Source of the DNA: a virus
Direction: 5' to 3' (one strand)
Virus record (IMG/VR): IMGVR_UViG_3300037189_013517
Span: 1 to 64,000 of that record
DNA: 64,000 nt
Shown: positions 1-8,332 of the stretch, piece by piece
Position numbering within the stretch: the first letter of the stretch is position 1
Layout of the letters: each line of letters begins with the position of its first letter
Program-made: the position numbers and the translations under genes
The notes under the pieces: model-generated
Told to the model about the DNA's origin: nothing
The model's database searches: none
Seen by the model: only the letters and a program-made list of their open reading frames with translations

Positions 1-1
1 T

Positions 2-2644
2 CAATCCAAAATTACTTTAGCCCAAGATTATATTTCTTCTGTAAGAGATTACCTACAATCTAAAGGTGAACTTGGCGAGGAAGTTGAGCAGATTGATGAA
101 TTAAGTAAATCTACATTAGGAAATTATACTAGAGCCGCAGCACTTGATTTAACAAAACGTTCTTTTAGCGTAGGTCAAAAATCAGGAAAATCTAATTGGT
201 CAGACAATCCTGAACATAGAAAATATGATATGACTAAAGACCAAGATCAAAAGAAAACGGTCAAACGAGTTTCAGGCATCACTAAAGCATCAATGAGATT
301 AGCAAATGAAGACGCTGAGCAGATTGATGAATTAAGTAAATCAACATTAGGTTCTTATATTAAGAAGGCTGCTAATAGTAAAGCGGTTAAATCATATCAT
401 ACAGGATACTGGGATAGAGCAGATGGTGGAAATAAACCTGAATATACCAGTACCAAGCGAAAAGTAACTGGCGATTCTGACGACCATTACAATAGTCAAA
501 CCAATAGAAATAAAGGTATAAAACGAGCAGTCACTAAATTAACAAAAGAAGGTAGAGCAGATAATGCTTTTGCAGAGTTAGACAAAGAAATAAAGAAAGC
601 AAAAACGCCTAGTACATCTAACGATTATTTGGATAATAAACCGGCAACCTCTACAGGCACTACAAATAACAATTACGTAGATAATAAACCGGCAACCTCT
701 ACAGGCACTACAAATAACAATTACGTAGATAATAAACCTGCAACTTCACCTAGTCAGTCTAATGGCACAAATACATCGAAATCTATTAAATTGAAAGATA
801 TGAATCCGCTAGATAGAGAACAATGGGATAAAGAAAAGAAAGCAGCAGGTATTAAAGAAAGCGCTGAACAAATACTAGAATATTATACAGTACATCCGCA
901 TGATGAAAATGGTAGACCAAAACCAACTGGTATGCCTACTAAGTTCTATACCTCTGCAATGAGCACAGCTATTAAGCACAACAAAGAGGGTAGAACAGTT
1001 ACTGTTAGAGTTAATGATCACAAAGGTGAAGTTGATTCGACTGTAATTAAGCCAGGTGAGCATGTTAAATCAAAAATGGATACCCTTAAGGATAAGCGTG
1101 TAGATGAATCTATTAAAAAATTAGATGAAGCAGATGTTTACTCAATTAAAAACACTAAAACTGGTCAGTTATATCACACATCCAAGTATCCAATAACTGC
1201 ATCAAATAGAACATATCAAAAGATTAAATCTGCGGGCGGAGACCATGAGCATGCTACTATTCATATGAATGGTAAACCTGTAAAAATGGATACCCCTGCA
1301 AAAATGAATACCCCTAATACCAAACCTAGCGAACCAAAACCAGTTAAATCTACTTTAAATAAACCTAAAACCGCAACAGATTTTGCTAAAGGCGTGGTAG
1401 CATCTACCGCATCTAATTTATTAGCAAGTAAAAGAAGTGCAAATGAATGGATTGAATTGGATGAGGATGAAAGATTAAAGGTACTTAGAAGTAATATCAG
1501 TACTAGAAAAACAGCAAAGACTAGCCCAACAAGACCAAAATCTTTAACAAGTTTTGCCAAGGGAGTTGTTTCGTCCACGGCATCCAATCTAATGGGTAGC
1601 AGAAGAAAAGTAACTGAGCAAATGCGACCACCTAAGGGTGAAAAAGAATATAGATATCCAGAAGGCGGCGGCACAGGCGGCGGCACATTCAGGGGAAAAG
1701 TAGAACCTACTTTAGGTCCTGAGCCTACAATGAATCAAGGTAGGTATGAACCCACATTAGGAGCTAGATTACCTAAAGACGTTCCTCCTAGCAAAACTAA
1801 TATGGGCAGAGTTGAACCCACCTTGTCTAAGAAAACAAATGAGGATTCGCAGTTGGATCAATTGAAGAATATGCGTAAAGATCCTCAGCACACCTCTAAT
1901 CCTGACCATGCTTCACAATTAGATAGAAGAATTAAAATGGCACAGGATAGACATGATCTAGATAAAGGTGAAGTTACAGATAAAACAGGTAAACCTGTTC
2001 CAGTCTTACCACCTGCAGATTTTGCTAAAAAGAATCCTAACTTCAATAAAGAAGAATATGTATCTGAAGCGGACAATTCAACTACTATGAATACTCCTTC
2101 AAAGGACCACATTGGCACAGGCGAAAGTCCAGATATGCAAATGGCTGTAGATATGGCAAAGGCTCAGGCAAGAATGAAAGCTTTACAAAGTATGCATGGT
2201 ACATCGTTTCAGGATAAACCAATGCCAAATCATGAATTTGGAAAATTGGATATTCAATCTACAGGCAAGGGCTATAAAGTCAATGCACCTTTAAAGATGC
2301 TAGAAACAAAAGAATTACAAATGCAAATGTTAGATGAGATATCTAATAAGATTAAAATAAAAGTTAATATGCCTAAGCCTACGAAAGCGGAAGTTGCACA
2401 GGCTAAATATAGAAAAGAAAAAGGGTTACCTAATCCTAGTCAGTATAAAACAATGGCAGCACAGAAACAAAAAGAAATTGATGACATGAAAAGTGAAGCT
2501 GCAAAACCTGGATTATACGCAAATATTCATGCTAAAAGAAAACGAATTGCTCAAGGTTCAGGTGAGCGTATGAGAAAACCTGGTACGAAAGGTTCTCCTA
2601 CTGCACAGTCATTTAAAGATGCAGCAAAGACAGCTAAAAAATAA
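2..2644 (+). CDS. Large repetitive virion-associated protein, 5'-partial
   Basis: The frame is open from base 2, upstream of the first ATG (230), with no stop, so this is the 3' part of a longer gene that began before the window. The protein is hydrophilic, Lys/Ser/Thr/Pro-rich and probably disordered. It carries several internal repeats: a QIDELSKSTLG(N/S)Y motif twice (about 94-130 and 328-360), a 16-residue DNKPATSTGTTNNNYV unit in tandem, two copies of an FAKGVV(A/S)STASNL segment, and several EPTL motifs. It lies just upstream of the prohead genes. IDELSK-type motifs recur, from memory, in structural proteins of marine T4-like phages. No enzymatic domain is recognised and the function is unknown. 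A structural or internal head role is inferred from position only. Confidence 0.7.
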   Translation, partial: QSKITLAQDYISSVRDYLQSKGELGEEVEQIDELSKSTLGNYTRAAALDLTKRSFSVGQKSGKSNWSDNPEHRKYDMTKDQDQKKTVKRVSGITKASMRLANEDAEQIDELSKSTLGSYIKKAANSKAVKSYHTGYWDRADGGNKPEYTSTKRKVTGDSDDHYNSQTNRNKGIKRAVTKLTKEGRADNAFAELDKEIKKAKTPSTSNDYLDNKPATSTGTTNNNYVDNKPATSTGTTNNNYVDNKPATSPSQSNGTNTSKSIKLKDMNPLDREQWDKEKKAAGIKESAEQILEYYTVHPHDENGRPKPTGMPTKFYTSAMSTAIKHNKEGRTVTVRVNDHKGEVDSTVIKPGEHVKSKMDTLKDKRVDESIKKLDEADVYSIKNTKTGQLYHTSKYPITASNRTYQKIKSAGGDHEHATIHMNGKPVKMDTPAKMNTPNTKPSEPKPVKSTLNKPKTATDFAKGVVASTASNLLASKRSANEWIELDEDERLKVLRSNISTRKTAKTSPTRPKSLTSFAKGVVSSTASNLMGSRRKVTEQMRPPKGEKEYRYPEGGGTGGGTFRGKVEPTLGPEPTMNQGRYEPTLGARLPKDVPPSKTNMGRVEPTLSKKTNEDSQLDQLKNMRKDPQHTSNPDHASQLDRRIKMAQDRHDLDKGEVTDKTGKPVPVLPPADFAKKNPNFNKEEYVSEADNSTTMNTPSKDHIGTGESPDMQMAVDMAKAQARMKALQSMHGTSFQDKPMPNHEFGKLDIQSTGKGYKVNAPLKMLETKELQMQMLDEISNKIKIKVNMPKPTKAEVAQAKYRKEKGLPNPSQYKTMAAQKQKEIDDMKSEAAKPGLYANIHAKRKRIAQGSGERMRKPGTKGSPTAQSFKDAAKTAKK
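632..744 (+). repeat. In-frame 48 bp tandem repeat
   Basis: Two perfect 48 bp copies (632-679, 680-727) and the start of a third with a C-to-T change (from 728) encode the repeated DNKPATSTGTTNNNYV unit. The repeat keeps frame, so copy-number change by slippage would alter protein length without frameshift. Confidence 0.9.
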
Positions 2645-2653
2645 GAGGATTAA

Positions 2654-3043
2654 ATGCCAGTTATAAAAACAATACTTAAAAAAGTTAGACAACAAGCATC
2701 TGTAAAGCTTATTGGTGATGGGCAAGCGAATATTACCTCTTTCGATTTGAAGTTGTCAGACGACACATTGGATCAAGCTAACGTTCGAATGAACATTACC
2801 GGCATGATGTGGACTACACCTGGTCCTAATCCTATTGTTGTATCTAGAGACGGCACAGTTGTAATGTATTTAAACGGTAATGATAACTGGTCTATGACTC
2901 AGATGTTTGGTATTAGTGATACTGCAAACAATAATGCAAATATTGCTGTAGCTATGCCGGCAAACTCACTGATATATTTAACTATATCTAAACCTGCAGG
3001 ATTTATTGAACCGAATCAGCAAAATAATTATACTAACGAATAA
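2654..3043 (+). CDS. Conserved T4-like phage virion protein (unknown role)
   Basis: A 129-residue protein starting IKTILKKVRQQASVKLIGDG and containing a GNDNWS motif near residue 75. I recognise this as a conserved small protein that often sits beside the gp21 protease in marine T4-like phages. It is rich in beta-prone, Thr/Asn-containing stretches and has no signal peptide or membrane segment. The ATG follows the upstream stop by about 10 bp with AGAGGATT as ribosome site, and gp21 begins 17 bp after its stop. A head-associated structural role is inferred from position; it is absent from T4 itself as far as I can recall. Confidence 0.6.
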   Translation: MPVIKTILKKVRQQASVKLIGDGQANITSFDLKLSDDTLDQANVRMNITGMMWTTPGPNPIVVSRDGTVVMYLNGNDNWSMTQMFGISDTANNNANIAVAMPANSLIYLTISKPAGFIEPNQQNNYTNE

Positions 3044-3059
3044 GTATACAGGATTTAAA

Positions 3060-3710
3060 ATGAAACTAATTAAAGAAGTCGCACAAGAGGTAAAATATCT
3101 TTCCGAAGATAAGCAAGGCGGAGGAAAGAATATTTACATCGAAGGTGTATTTGCTCAAGCTAATACTAAGAATAAAAATAATAGAAGCTATGGCAAATCT
3201 ATTATGGAACGCGAAGTTCAAAAATATAGAGAATTAATTGAAGCCAAAAGATCTTTAGGTGAGTTAGGTCATCCGGACAATCCTTCAATTAATTTACATC
3301 AAGTTTCGCATCTAATTATGAAATTAGAAATGTACGGAAATGATGTAATAGGTAAAGCAAAAATTTTAGAAACACCCATGGGCATTATTGCTAAGAACTT
3401 AATTGAAAATGAAGTTCAGTTAGGGGTTTCAACAAGAGGTCTAGGATCTCTAAAAATGAATTCGGAAGGCGTAAATGAAGTGCAGGATGACTTCCATTTA
3501 GCCACCGTAGATATTGTTGCTGATCCATCCGCCCCTGATGCCTTTGTACAAGGTATTATGGAATCCGCAGATTGGATTCTAGATAATGGCATTTGGAAAG
3601 CAGTGCACGTTGAAAATGCACAAAAACAAATCAGAAGGGCTTCTGGTAAAAATCTAGAAGAAACCAAGTTAAAAATATTTGAACAATTTTTATCACACTT
3701 GTCTAGATAA
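3060..3710 (+). CDS. 21: Prohead core protein protease, gp21-like
   Basis: About 216 residues, matching T4 gp21, the serine-type protease that cleaves the scaffold and capsid proteins during prohead maturation. Recognisable segments are YIEGVFAQANTKNKNNRSYG near the N-terminus, GELGHPDNPSINLHQVSH (containing the catalytic-type His) and GVSTRGLG followed by VDIVADPSAP, which carry the expected S/H-type active-site features. The start at 3060 is preferred because it begins MKLIKEVA and is preceded by AGGA. The longer ATG-in-frame extension at 3006 would overlap the upstream gene. It lies directly before the scaffold (gp22) and capsid (gp23), the canonical order. Confidence 0.93.
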   Translation: MKLIKEVAQEVKYLSEDKQGGGKNIYIEGVFAQANTKNKNNRSYGKSIMEREVQKYRELIEAKRSLGELGHPDNPSINLHQVSHLIMKLEMYGNDVIGKAKILETPMGIIAKNLIENEVQLGVSTRGLGSLKMNSEGVNEVQDDFHLATVDIVADPSAPDAFVQGIMESADWILDNGIWKAVHVENAQKQIRRASGKNLEETKLKIFEQFLSHLSR

Positions 3711-3717
3711 CTAGAAT

Positions 3718-3725
3718 TATAAATA
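3718..3725 (+). promoter_or_regulatory. T4-type late promoter
   Basis: Exact TATAAATA, the gp55-dependent late -10 element, 35 bp upstream of the gp22 ATG. It would drive gp22-gp23. Confidence 0.85.
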
Positions 3726-3760
3726 ATGATTGAGTATATTCATACAGTTAGGAGACTCTA

Positions 3761-4969
3761 ATGTCAGTAGAAAGCAAAATACAGGAATTGCTAGAACGTG
3801 TAAACGTTAAAGCTTCTCTAGATGAGGCTTCCGCAGCGCCAATGCAGGGTGATTCAAAATCATCCACACATGCTGGCCCAATGGGAGCATCGACATCTAA
3901 AGATACCACTCTAAGAGCTAAAAACAGTGGTGATTCCTCTTCGCCTAAACAAGGTGATTCTGAAGACGCATCTTACGAATCTAGAGGTGAAATGGACGCT
4001 AACCAAGGCGCAATTACAGCTAAGGGCATTAGTAAAAATTCCCTAACTGCTAAAGGCCCAGGCGAGGCTCCTTATTTCACCACAGTCAAAGATATGTCCT
4101 CAATTCCCCAAAATACAGGTATCCATGAGGAAGACGAAACTGCCGAGGACGAAGAAGTAGTATCCGAGGAAGAATACGAATACGAAGACGAAGATAACAC
4201 AGTAACCGAAGAAGAAGTTGTCGCTGAACAAGAAAAACTTGATATCGACATTTCAACAATCTTTGGTGACGACTTATCGGAAGAATTCAAAAATAAAGCC
4301 TCATCCATTTTTGAAGCAGCAGTCATTGCTAAAGTCAATGACGAAATGGAAAGAGTTACTGAGGCTTTAGAAGAAAGATATGCAGCAGAGTTTGAAGATT
4401 ATAAAGAAGGCATTGTCGAAAGAGTAGATGCTTATTTAAACTATGTAGTTGAGAACTACATGGAAGAAAACAAACTTGCAGTAGAGAATGGTCTACGTAC
4501 AGAAATCGCTGAAGATTTTATGACAGGACTTAAGGCGCTCTTCAAGGAGCATTATATTGAAGTGCCTGAAGAAAAATATGATGTTATAGGTGAATTGCAA
4601 GATAAGGTATCAGAGTTAGAAGAAAGTTTGAATCAACAATTTGAAAACAATGTTGATTTAAATTCAGAAGTTGCTGTTCTAAAGAAATCGTTAATCATCA
4701 AAGAAATGAGCGACGATTTAGCGGACACAGAAGTTAATAAATTAACAAAACTTCTAGAAGGTGTCGAGTTTGAAAACGAAGAAATCTATATGGAGAAGGT
4801 CGCCGTTATTAAGGAAAATTATTTCCCAAATAATGCTAATAAAGAATCAGTAACTATTAGCCAGACTCAACCTCTTATGGAAGACACTAGTATTCAAGAA
4901 CACTTCGATTCTAACGATGTAGTATCTTCGTATGCTAAAGCCTTAACAAGAACAATCAAAAGAGTATAA
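3761..4969 (+). CDS. 22: Prohead scaffolding core protein, gp22-like
   Basis: A 402-residue acidic protein. The N-terminal third is Ser/Gly/Asp-rich and low complexity. A highly acidic Glu/Asp block lies near residues 125-155, and the rest is long helical, coiled-coil-like sequence rich in Glu and Lys. Composition, length and position between gp21 and gp23 match the T4-like major scaffold, which assembles the prohead core and is degraded by gp21. The ATG is preceded by TTAGGAGAC. The exact late promoter 35 bp upstream fits late expression. Confidence 0.88.
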   Translation: MSVESKIQELLERVNVKASLDEASAAPMQGDSKSSTHAGPMGASTSKDTTLRAKNSGDSSSPKQGDSEDASYESRGEMDANQGAITAKGISKNSLTAKGPGEAPYFTTVKDMSSIPQNTGIHEEDETAEDEEVVSEEEYEYEDEDNTVTEEEVVAEQEKLDIDISTIFGDDLSEEFKNKASSIFEAAVIAKVNDEMERVTEALEERYAAEFEDYKEGIVERVDAYLNYVVENYMEENKLAVENGLRTEIAEDFMTGLKALFKEHYIEVPEEKYDVIGELQDKVSELEESLNQQFENNVDLNSEVAVLKKSLIIKEMSDDLADTEVNKLTKLLEGVEFENEEIYMEKVAVIKENYFPNNANKESVTISQTQPLMEDTSIQEHFDSNDVVSSYAKALTRTIKRV

Positions 4970-5005
4970 CTTATAAACTATAAGTTGTAAATAAAGGAGA
5001 ATTAA

Positions 5006-6289
5006 ATGTTTTTATCCGAGAATTATCAAAAGAAATGGGGTGCGATTCTTGATCATCCAGAACTCCCACAGATCAAAGATTCGTACAAGCGTGCCGTTAC
5101 TGCAGTATTGTTAGAAAACCAGGAGAAGTCTTTACGTGAAGAGCGTCAAGCATTGTTTGAAACTCCTGCAAATAACATTAGTGCAACTGATGGTATCCAA
5201 AAGTATGACCCAATTTTAATTGGTCTCGTACGTCGTGCAATGCCTAACCTAATGGCTTATGACATTTGCGGCGTTCAGCCAATGACAGGTCCTACAGGAC
5301 TAATCTTCGCAATGCGTTCAATGTACGGTTCGGAGCGTAACAACACTTCGACACGTAAAGAGGCATTGTTCAACGAAGCCAACACTGGATTTTCAGGTGG
5401 TTTCACTGACGGTACAGGCAATAATCCAGTATTTGGTACTTATAATACTGGTAACGCTATTCCAACAGCTTCGATGGAAGCTAAGGAAAACTATGCAGAA
5501 ATGTCTTTCTCGATCGATAAGACAACCGTTACTGCAAAGTCACGTGCGTTAAAAGCTGAGTACACAGTTGAATTGGCACAAGACTTAAAAGCAATTCATG
5601 GTCTTGATGCTGAGGCAGAATTGTCTAACATCTTATCGCAAGAGTTCATGTTTGAGATCAACCGTGAAATCGTCCGTACATTGTACAAAGTTGCAAAAGC
5701 AGGTTCTCCTGCAACAGCAACAGCAGGCGTATTTGACTTAGACGTTGATTCGAACGGTCGTTGGTCTGTAGAGCGTTTCAAGGGTCTATTGTTCAATATT
5801 GAACGTGACGCTAATCACATTGCTCAAGACACTCGTAGAGGAAAAGGTAACTTCATCGTTTGTTCAGCAGACGTTGCAAGTGCTTTAGCTATGTCAGGTG
5901 TTTTAGATTATACACCTGCTCTATCGACAAACTTAAATGTTGATGACACAGGCAATACTTTTGCAGGCGTGTTGAATGGTAGATATCGTGTTTATATCGA
6001 TCCATATTCAGCTAACCTCGGCGCATCTAACCAGTTCTACATGGTCGGCTACAAAGGCACAAGCCCATACGATGCAGGTATGTTCTATTGCCCATACGTT
6101 CCATTACAAATGGTTCGTGCAATCGATCCTAACAGCTTCCAGCCAAAGATCGGCTTCAAGACACGTTATGGTTTAATTGCTAACCCATATGTAACATCAA
6201 GTGATTCTGTATCGGATTCAGATGCAGACGCATTTACAGCAGGACGTAACCAGTACTATCGTAAGACTAGAGTTATCAACCTAATGTAA
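5006..6289 (+). CDS. 23: Major capsid protein, gp23-like
   Basis: A 427-residue T4-family major capsid protein, shorter than T4 gp23 (521) but typical of marine relatives. Diagnostic segments are YDPILIGLVRRAMPNLMAYD followed by GVQPMTGPTGLIFAMRS. Residues 50-52 (LFE) followed by TPANN fit the gp21 cleavage rule (hydrophobic-X-Glu), so the mature protein probably begins at Thr53. A strong AAGGAG site precedes the ATG. Base composition is visibly less AT-rich than neighbours, with many CGT and GGT codons, as expected for the most abundant virion protein. A rho-independent terminator follows the stop. Confidence 0.97.
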   Translation: MFLSENYQKKWGAILDHPELPQIKDSYKRAVTAVLLENQEKSLREERQALFETPANNISATDGIQKYDPILIGLVRRAMPNLMAYDICGVQPMTGPTGLIFAMRSMYGSERNNTSTRKEALFNEANTGFSGGFTDGTGNNPVFGTYNTGNAIPTASMEAKENYAEMSFSIDKTTVTAKSRALKAEYTVELAQDLKAIHGLDAEAELSNILSQEFMFEINREIVRTLYKVAKAGSPATATAGVFDLDVDSNGRWSVERFKGLLFNIERDANHIAQDTRRGKGNFIVCSADVASALAMSGVLDYTPALSTNLNVDDTGNTFAGVLNGRYRVYIDPYSANLGASNQFYMVGYKGTSPYDAGMFYCPYVPLQMVRAIDPNSFQPKIGFKTRYGLIANPYVTSSDSVSDSDADAFTAGRNQYYRKTRVINLM

Positions 6290-6315
6290 TACAACCGACG
6301 CTAAGATCGGACTTA

Positions 6316-6341
6316 AAGGGGGAAGAAATTCCCCCTTTTTT
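6316..6341 (+). terminator. Rho-independent terminator after gp23
   Basis: A GGGGG/CCCCC stem flanked by AA/TT pairs with a short AAGAAATT loop, followed directly by TTTTTT, 27 bp after the capsid stop codon. Confidence 0.88.
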
Positions 6342-6356
6342 AATCTTTGTATGCCT

Positions 6357-6364
6357 TATAAATA
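6357..6364 (+). promoter_or_regulatory. T4-type late promoter
   Basis: Exact TATAAATA just after the gp23 terminator and 20 bp upstream of the tail-tube-like gene, which restarts late transcription. Confidence 0.83.
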
Positions 6365-6384
6365 TAAGATAGTAAAGGAGTTTT

Positions 6385-6972
6385 ATGGCATATACCGCAA
6401 ATATAAATGTAATTAAAGATACGTTGACTACGTCAACTGCTGTAACTTATGATTATCTAAGACCTAATGCGTTTAGGTTTAGTATTAAAGACTTACCAAA
6501 AACTTCTTTTACTTGCCAATCTGCAAATATTCCCGATTTACAATTGGGCTATGCGGTTCAACCTACTCCTTTTGTTGATATTCCCACAATTGGGGATAAA
6601 ATAAATTTTGGAGATTTTACTATTAGATTTATTGTATCTGAGGATATGACCAATTATTTGGAATTGTATCGTTGGTTAATTGCATTAGGATTTCCTAAAG
6701 ATTATAATCAATTTAAAAATTTTGCGAGTGTAAGACCAAGTTCTTTTCCGTTTGTTACGAAAACAGATGGTACTTCTGAAGTTTTGGCATACTCGGATGG
6801 CACTTTAACTATTCTCGACTCGACAAACAACGCAAAAGTAAATATAATATTTAAAAATCTGTTCCCTATATCATTGCAAGCTCTGGACTTTGACATAGCA
6901 TCACAAACCGTAGAATATTTTACAGCAATTGCAACCTTTAAATATACTATATTCGAAGTAGAACCATTATAA
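6385..6972 (+). CDS. Tail tube-like protein (gp19-related fold)
   Basis: A 195-residue protein. The run RPNAFRFSIKDLPKTSFTCQ, then SANIP and a GDKINFGDFTIRFIVSED block, aligns by eye with the T4 gp19 tail tube pattern (RPNLF..EI, F.CKA..LP, GDRTFDDWTV.V.ND). The C-terminus (NLFPISLQALDF, then VEYFTAIATFKY) also mirrors the gp19 end. It is longer than T4 gp19 (163), with an insertion near residues 85-125. A related family member such as the gp54 tube-initiator is the main alternative. A dedicated late promoter and AAAGGAG site precede it. Confidence 0.72.
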   Translation: MAYTANINVIKDTLTTSTAVTYDYLRPNAFRFSIKDLPKTSFTCQSANIPDLQLGYAVQPTPFVDIPTIGDKINFGDFTIRFIVSEDMTNYLELYRWLIALGFPKDYNQFKNFASVRPSSFPFVTKTDGTSEVLAYSDGTLTILDSTNNAKVNIIFKNLFPISLQALDFDIASQTVEYFTAIATFKYTIFEVEPL

Positions 6973-6990
6973 TTATAACTTGGAGTTATT

Positions 6991-7890
6991 ATGAATACAA
7001 AAGTAAAAACAAAAGTAAAACCGATGCCTCTGCCTTCTATTCCGCAATTGCCGAAGGCAGGCGGGGCAAATCAACCAACACCTAATGTTGGCGAAAGAAA
7101 AATGGAAGTTAAAATTGACGATCTTCGTAAGGAAAGAATCTTTATTGCTACTCCTTGTTATGGTGGACAATTAACTGAGGCATATTTTAGATCAGTAATT
7201 CGTTTATTAACATTCTGTAACCAGCATCAAATTCCAATCGCATTTGGAACAATTGCAAATGAATCTTTAGTAACACGAGCACGTAACGTTCTTGTTGCAT
7301 ATTTTCTGCAAAGCGACTTTACCCGTTTAATGTTTATTGATGCAGACATCGAATTCCAAGTTGAAGATGTAATTAAATTAATTGCACACAATAAAGATGT
7401 AGCAGTCGGCGCCTATCCTAAGAAAGGTGTTAATTGGCAGCGCATTCGTGATAGCGTTAAGCAAACGGATCAACCTTATGATGATAGAGCAATCGCATCG
7501 TTTGGTAGTGATTATGCTATCAACTTTAAATTTATTAATCGCGAGGCTAAGCAGATTGCAATTGAAGATGGTCTAATTCGTTTGCATGATGGTGCAACAG
7601 GCTTTATGATGATTAAACGTGAAGTAATTAATAAAATGATTGAGGCATATCCTGATCTAAAATATAACAATGATCTAAATACTCCACCTGAATTGAATCC
7701 GCATTTCTATGCATTCTTTGACACAATGATTGATCCTAAGGATAAGCGTTACTTATCTGAAGATTATACCTTTAGTCGCAGATGGCAAGACATCGGTGGT
7801 GAGATTTGGCTTGATCCTTCGATCTCCTTAAACCACTATGGTTCGTTTAATTTCCAAGGTAATCCTGCGCAAATTATCCAAGTAGGTTAA
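6991..7890 (+). CDS. GT-A-type glycosyltransferase
   Basis: A 299-residue protein with the nucleotide-sugar-binding layout of family-2-like transferases: RIFIATPCYGGQLTEAYFRS near residue 47, FIDADIEF (a DxD-type metal/nucleotide motif) near residue 115, and a later AVGAYPKKG segment. The first 40 residues are a Lys/Pro-rich extension. Such genes are common near structural genes of marine T4-like phages. Substrate is unknown. It sits in the same direction just upstream of uvsY, preceded by GGAGTT. Confidence 0.72.
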   Translation: MNTKVKTKVKPMPLPSIPQLPKAGGANQPTPNVGERKMEVKIDDLRKERIFIATPCYGGQLTEAYFRSVIRLLTFCNQHQIPIAFGTIANESLVTRARNVLVAYFLQSDFTRLMFIDADIEFQVEDVIKLIAHNKDVAVGAYPKKGVNWQRIRDSVKQTDQPYDDRAIASFGSDYAINFKFINREAKQIAIEDGLIRLHDGATGFMMIKREVINKMIEAYPDLKYNNDLNTPPELNPHFYAFFDTMIDPKDKRYLSEDYTFSRRWQDIGGEIWLDPSISLNHYGSFNFQGNPAQIIQVG

Positions 7891-7891
7891 T

Positions 7892-8332
7892 ATGAAACTT
7901 TCCGATCTTCAAGATTCTTGGTCAGAGGATTGTAAGATTAATGAAATGGAATTAGGCAAGGAGTCTGCAAGGACTCCTAATTTGCATGCCAAATATCTTA
8001 ACTATCTATCCTCTACTAGAATCAATCTTCGTAAAGCAGAATCCGATTACTACAATATTAGACGTCTAAAGTATAGATACTATAGGGGTGAACTTACTCA
8101 AGCAGAACTTGAGGAAAACAACTGGGAACAGTATCAAGGAAATAAACCCCTCAAAAATGAAATGGATGAATTTTTAATTTGTGATGCAGAATTGCTTAAA
8201 TTGCAAGATAAGGTAGAATATTTTAAAACAGTATCGTATCAATTAGAACAAATTATTCGTTCTTTAAATAGCAGAACATGGGATATTAAAAACTGTATAG
8301 AATGGAATAAATTTACTAACGGTATGATGTAA
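7892..8332 (+). CDS. uvsY: Recombination mediator UvsY
   Basis: 146 residues, close to T4 UvsY (137). The N-terminal MKLSDLQDSW followed by a helical, charged protein matches the UvsY pattern MRLEDLQ. UvsY loads the UvsX recombinase on gp32-coated single-stranded DNA. The ATG lies 2 bp after the previous stop, and the stop overlaps the uvsW start. Association with uvsW is the usual T4-like arrangement. Confidence 0.85.
   Translation: MKLSDLQDSWSEDCKINEMELGKESARTPNLHAKYLNYLSSTRINLRKAESDYYNIRRLKYRYYRGELTQAELEENNWEQYQGNKPLKNEMDEFLICDAELLKLQDKVEYFKTVSYQLEQIIRSLNSRTWDIKNCIEWNKFTNGMM

Noticed and set aside
632-744. 48 bp direct repeats as a CRISPR-like array
   Set aside because: Repeats are contiguous without spacers and keep the reading frame of a protein.
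1261-1686. Minus-strand open frame of 141 codons
   Set aside because: Antisense shadow of the repetitive virion protein; no ribosome site or recognisable motif.
4968-5005. Possible late promoter directly before gp23 (TATAAACT)
   Set aside because: Differs from TATAAATA at the last three positions; gp23 can be transcribed from the exact element at 3718.
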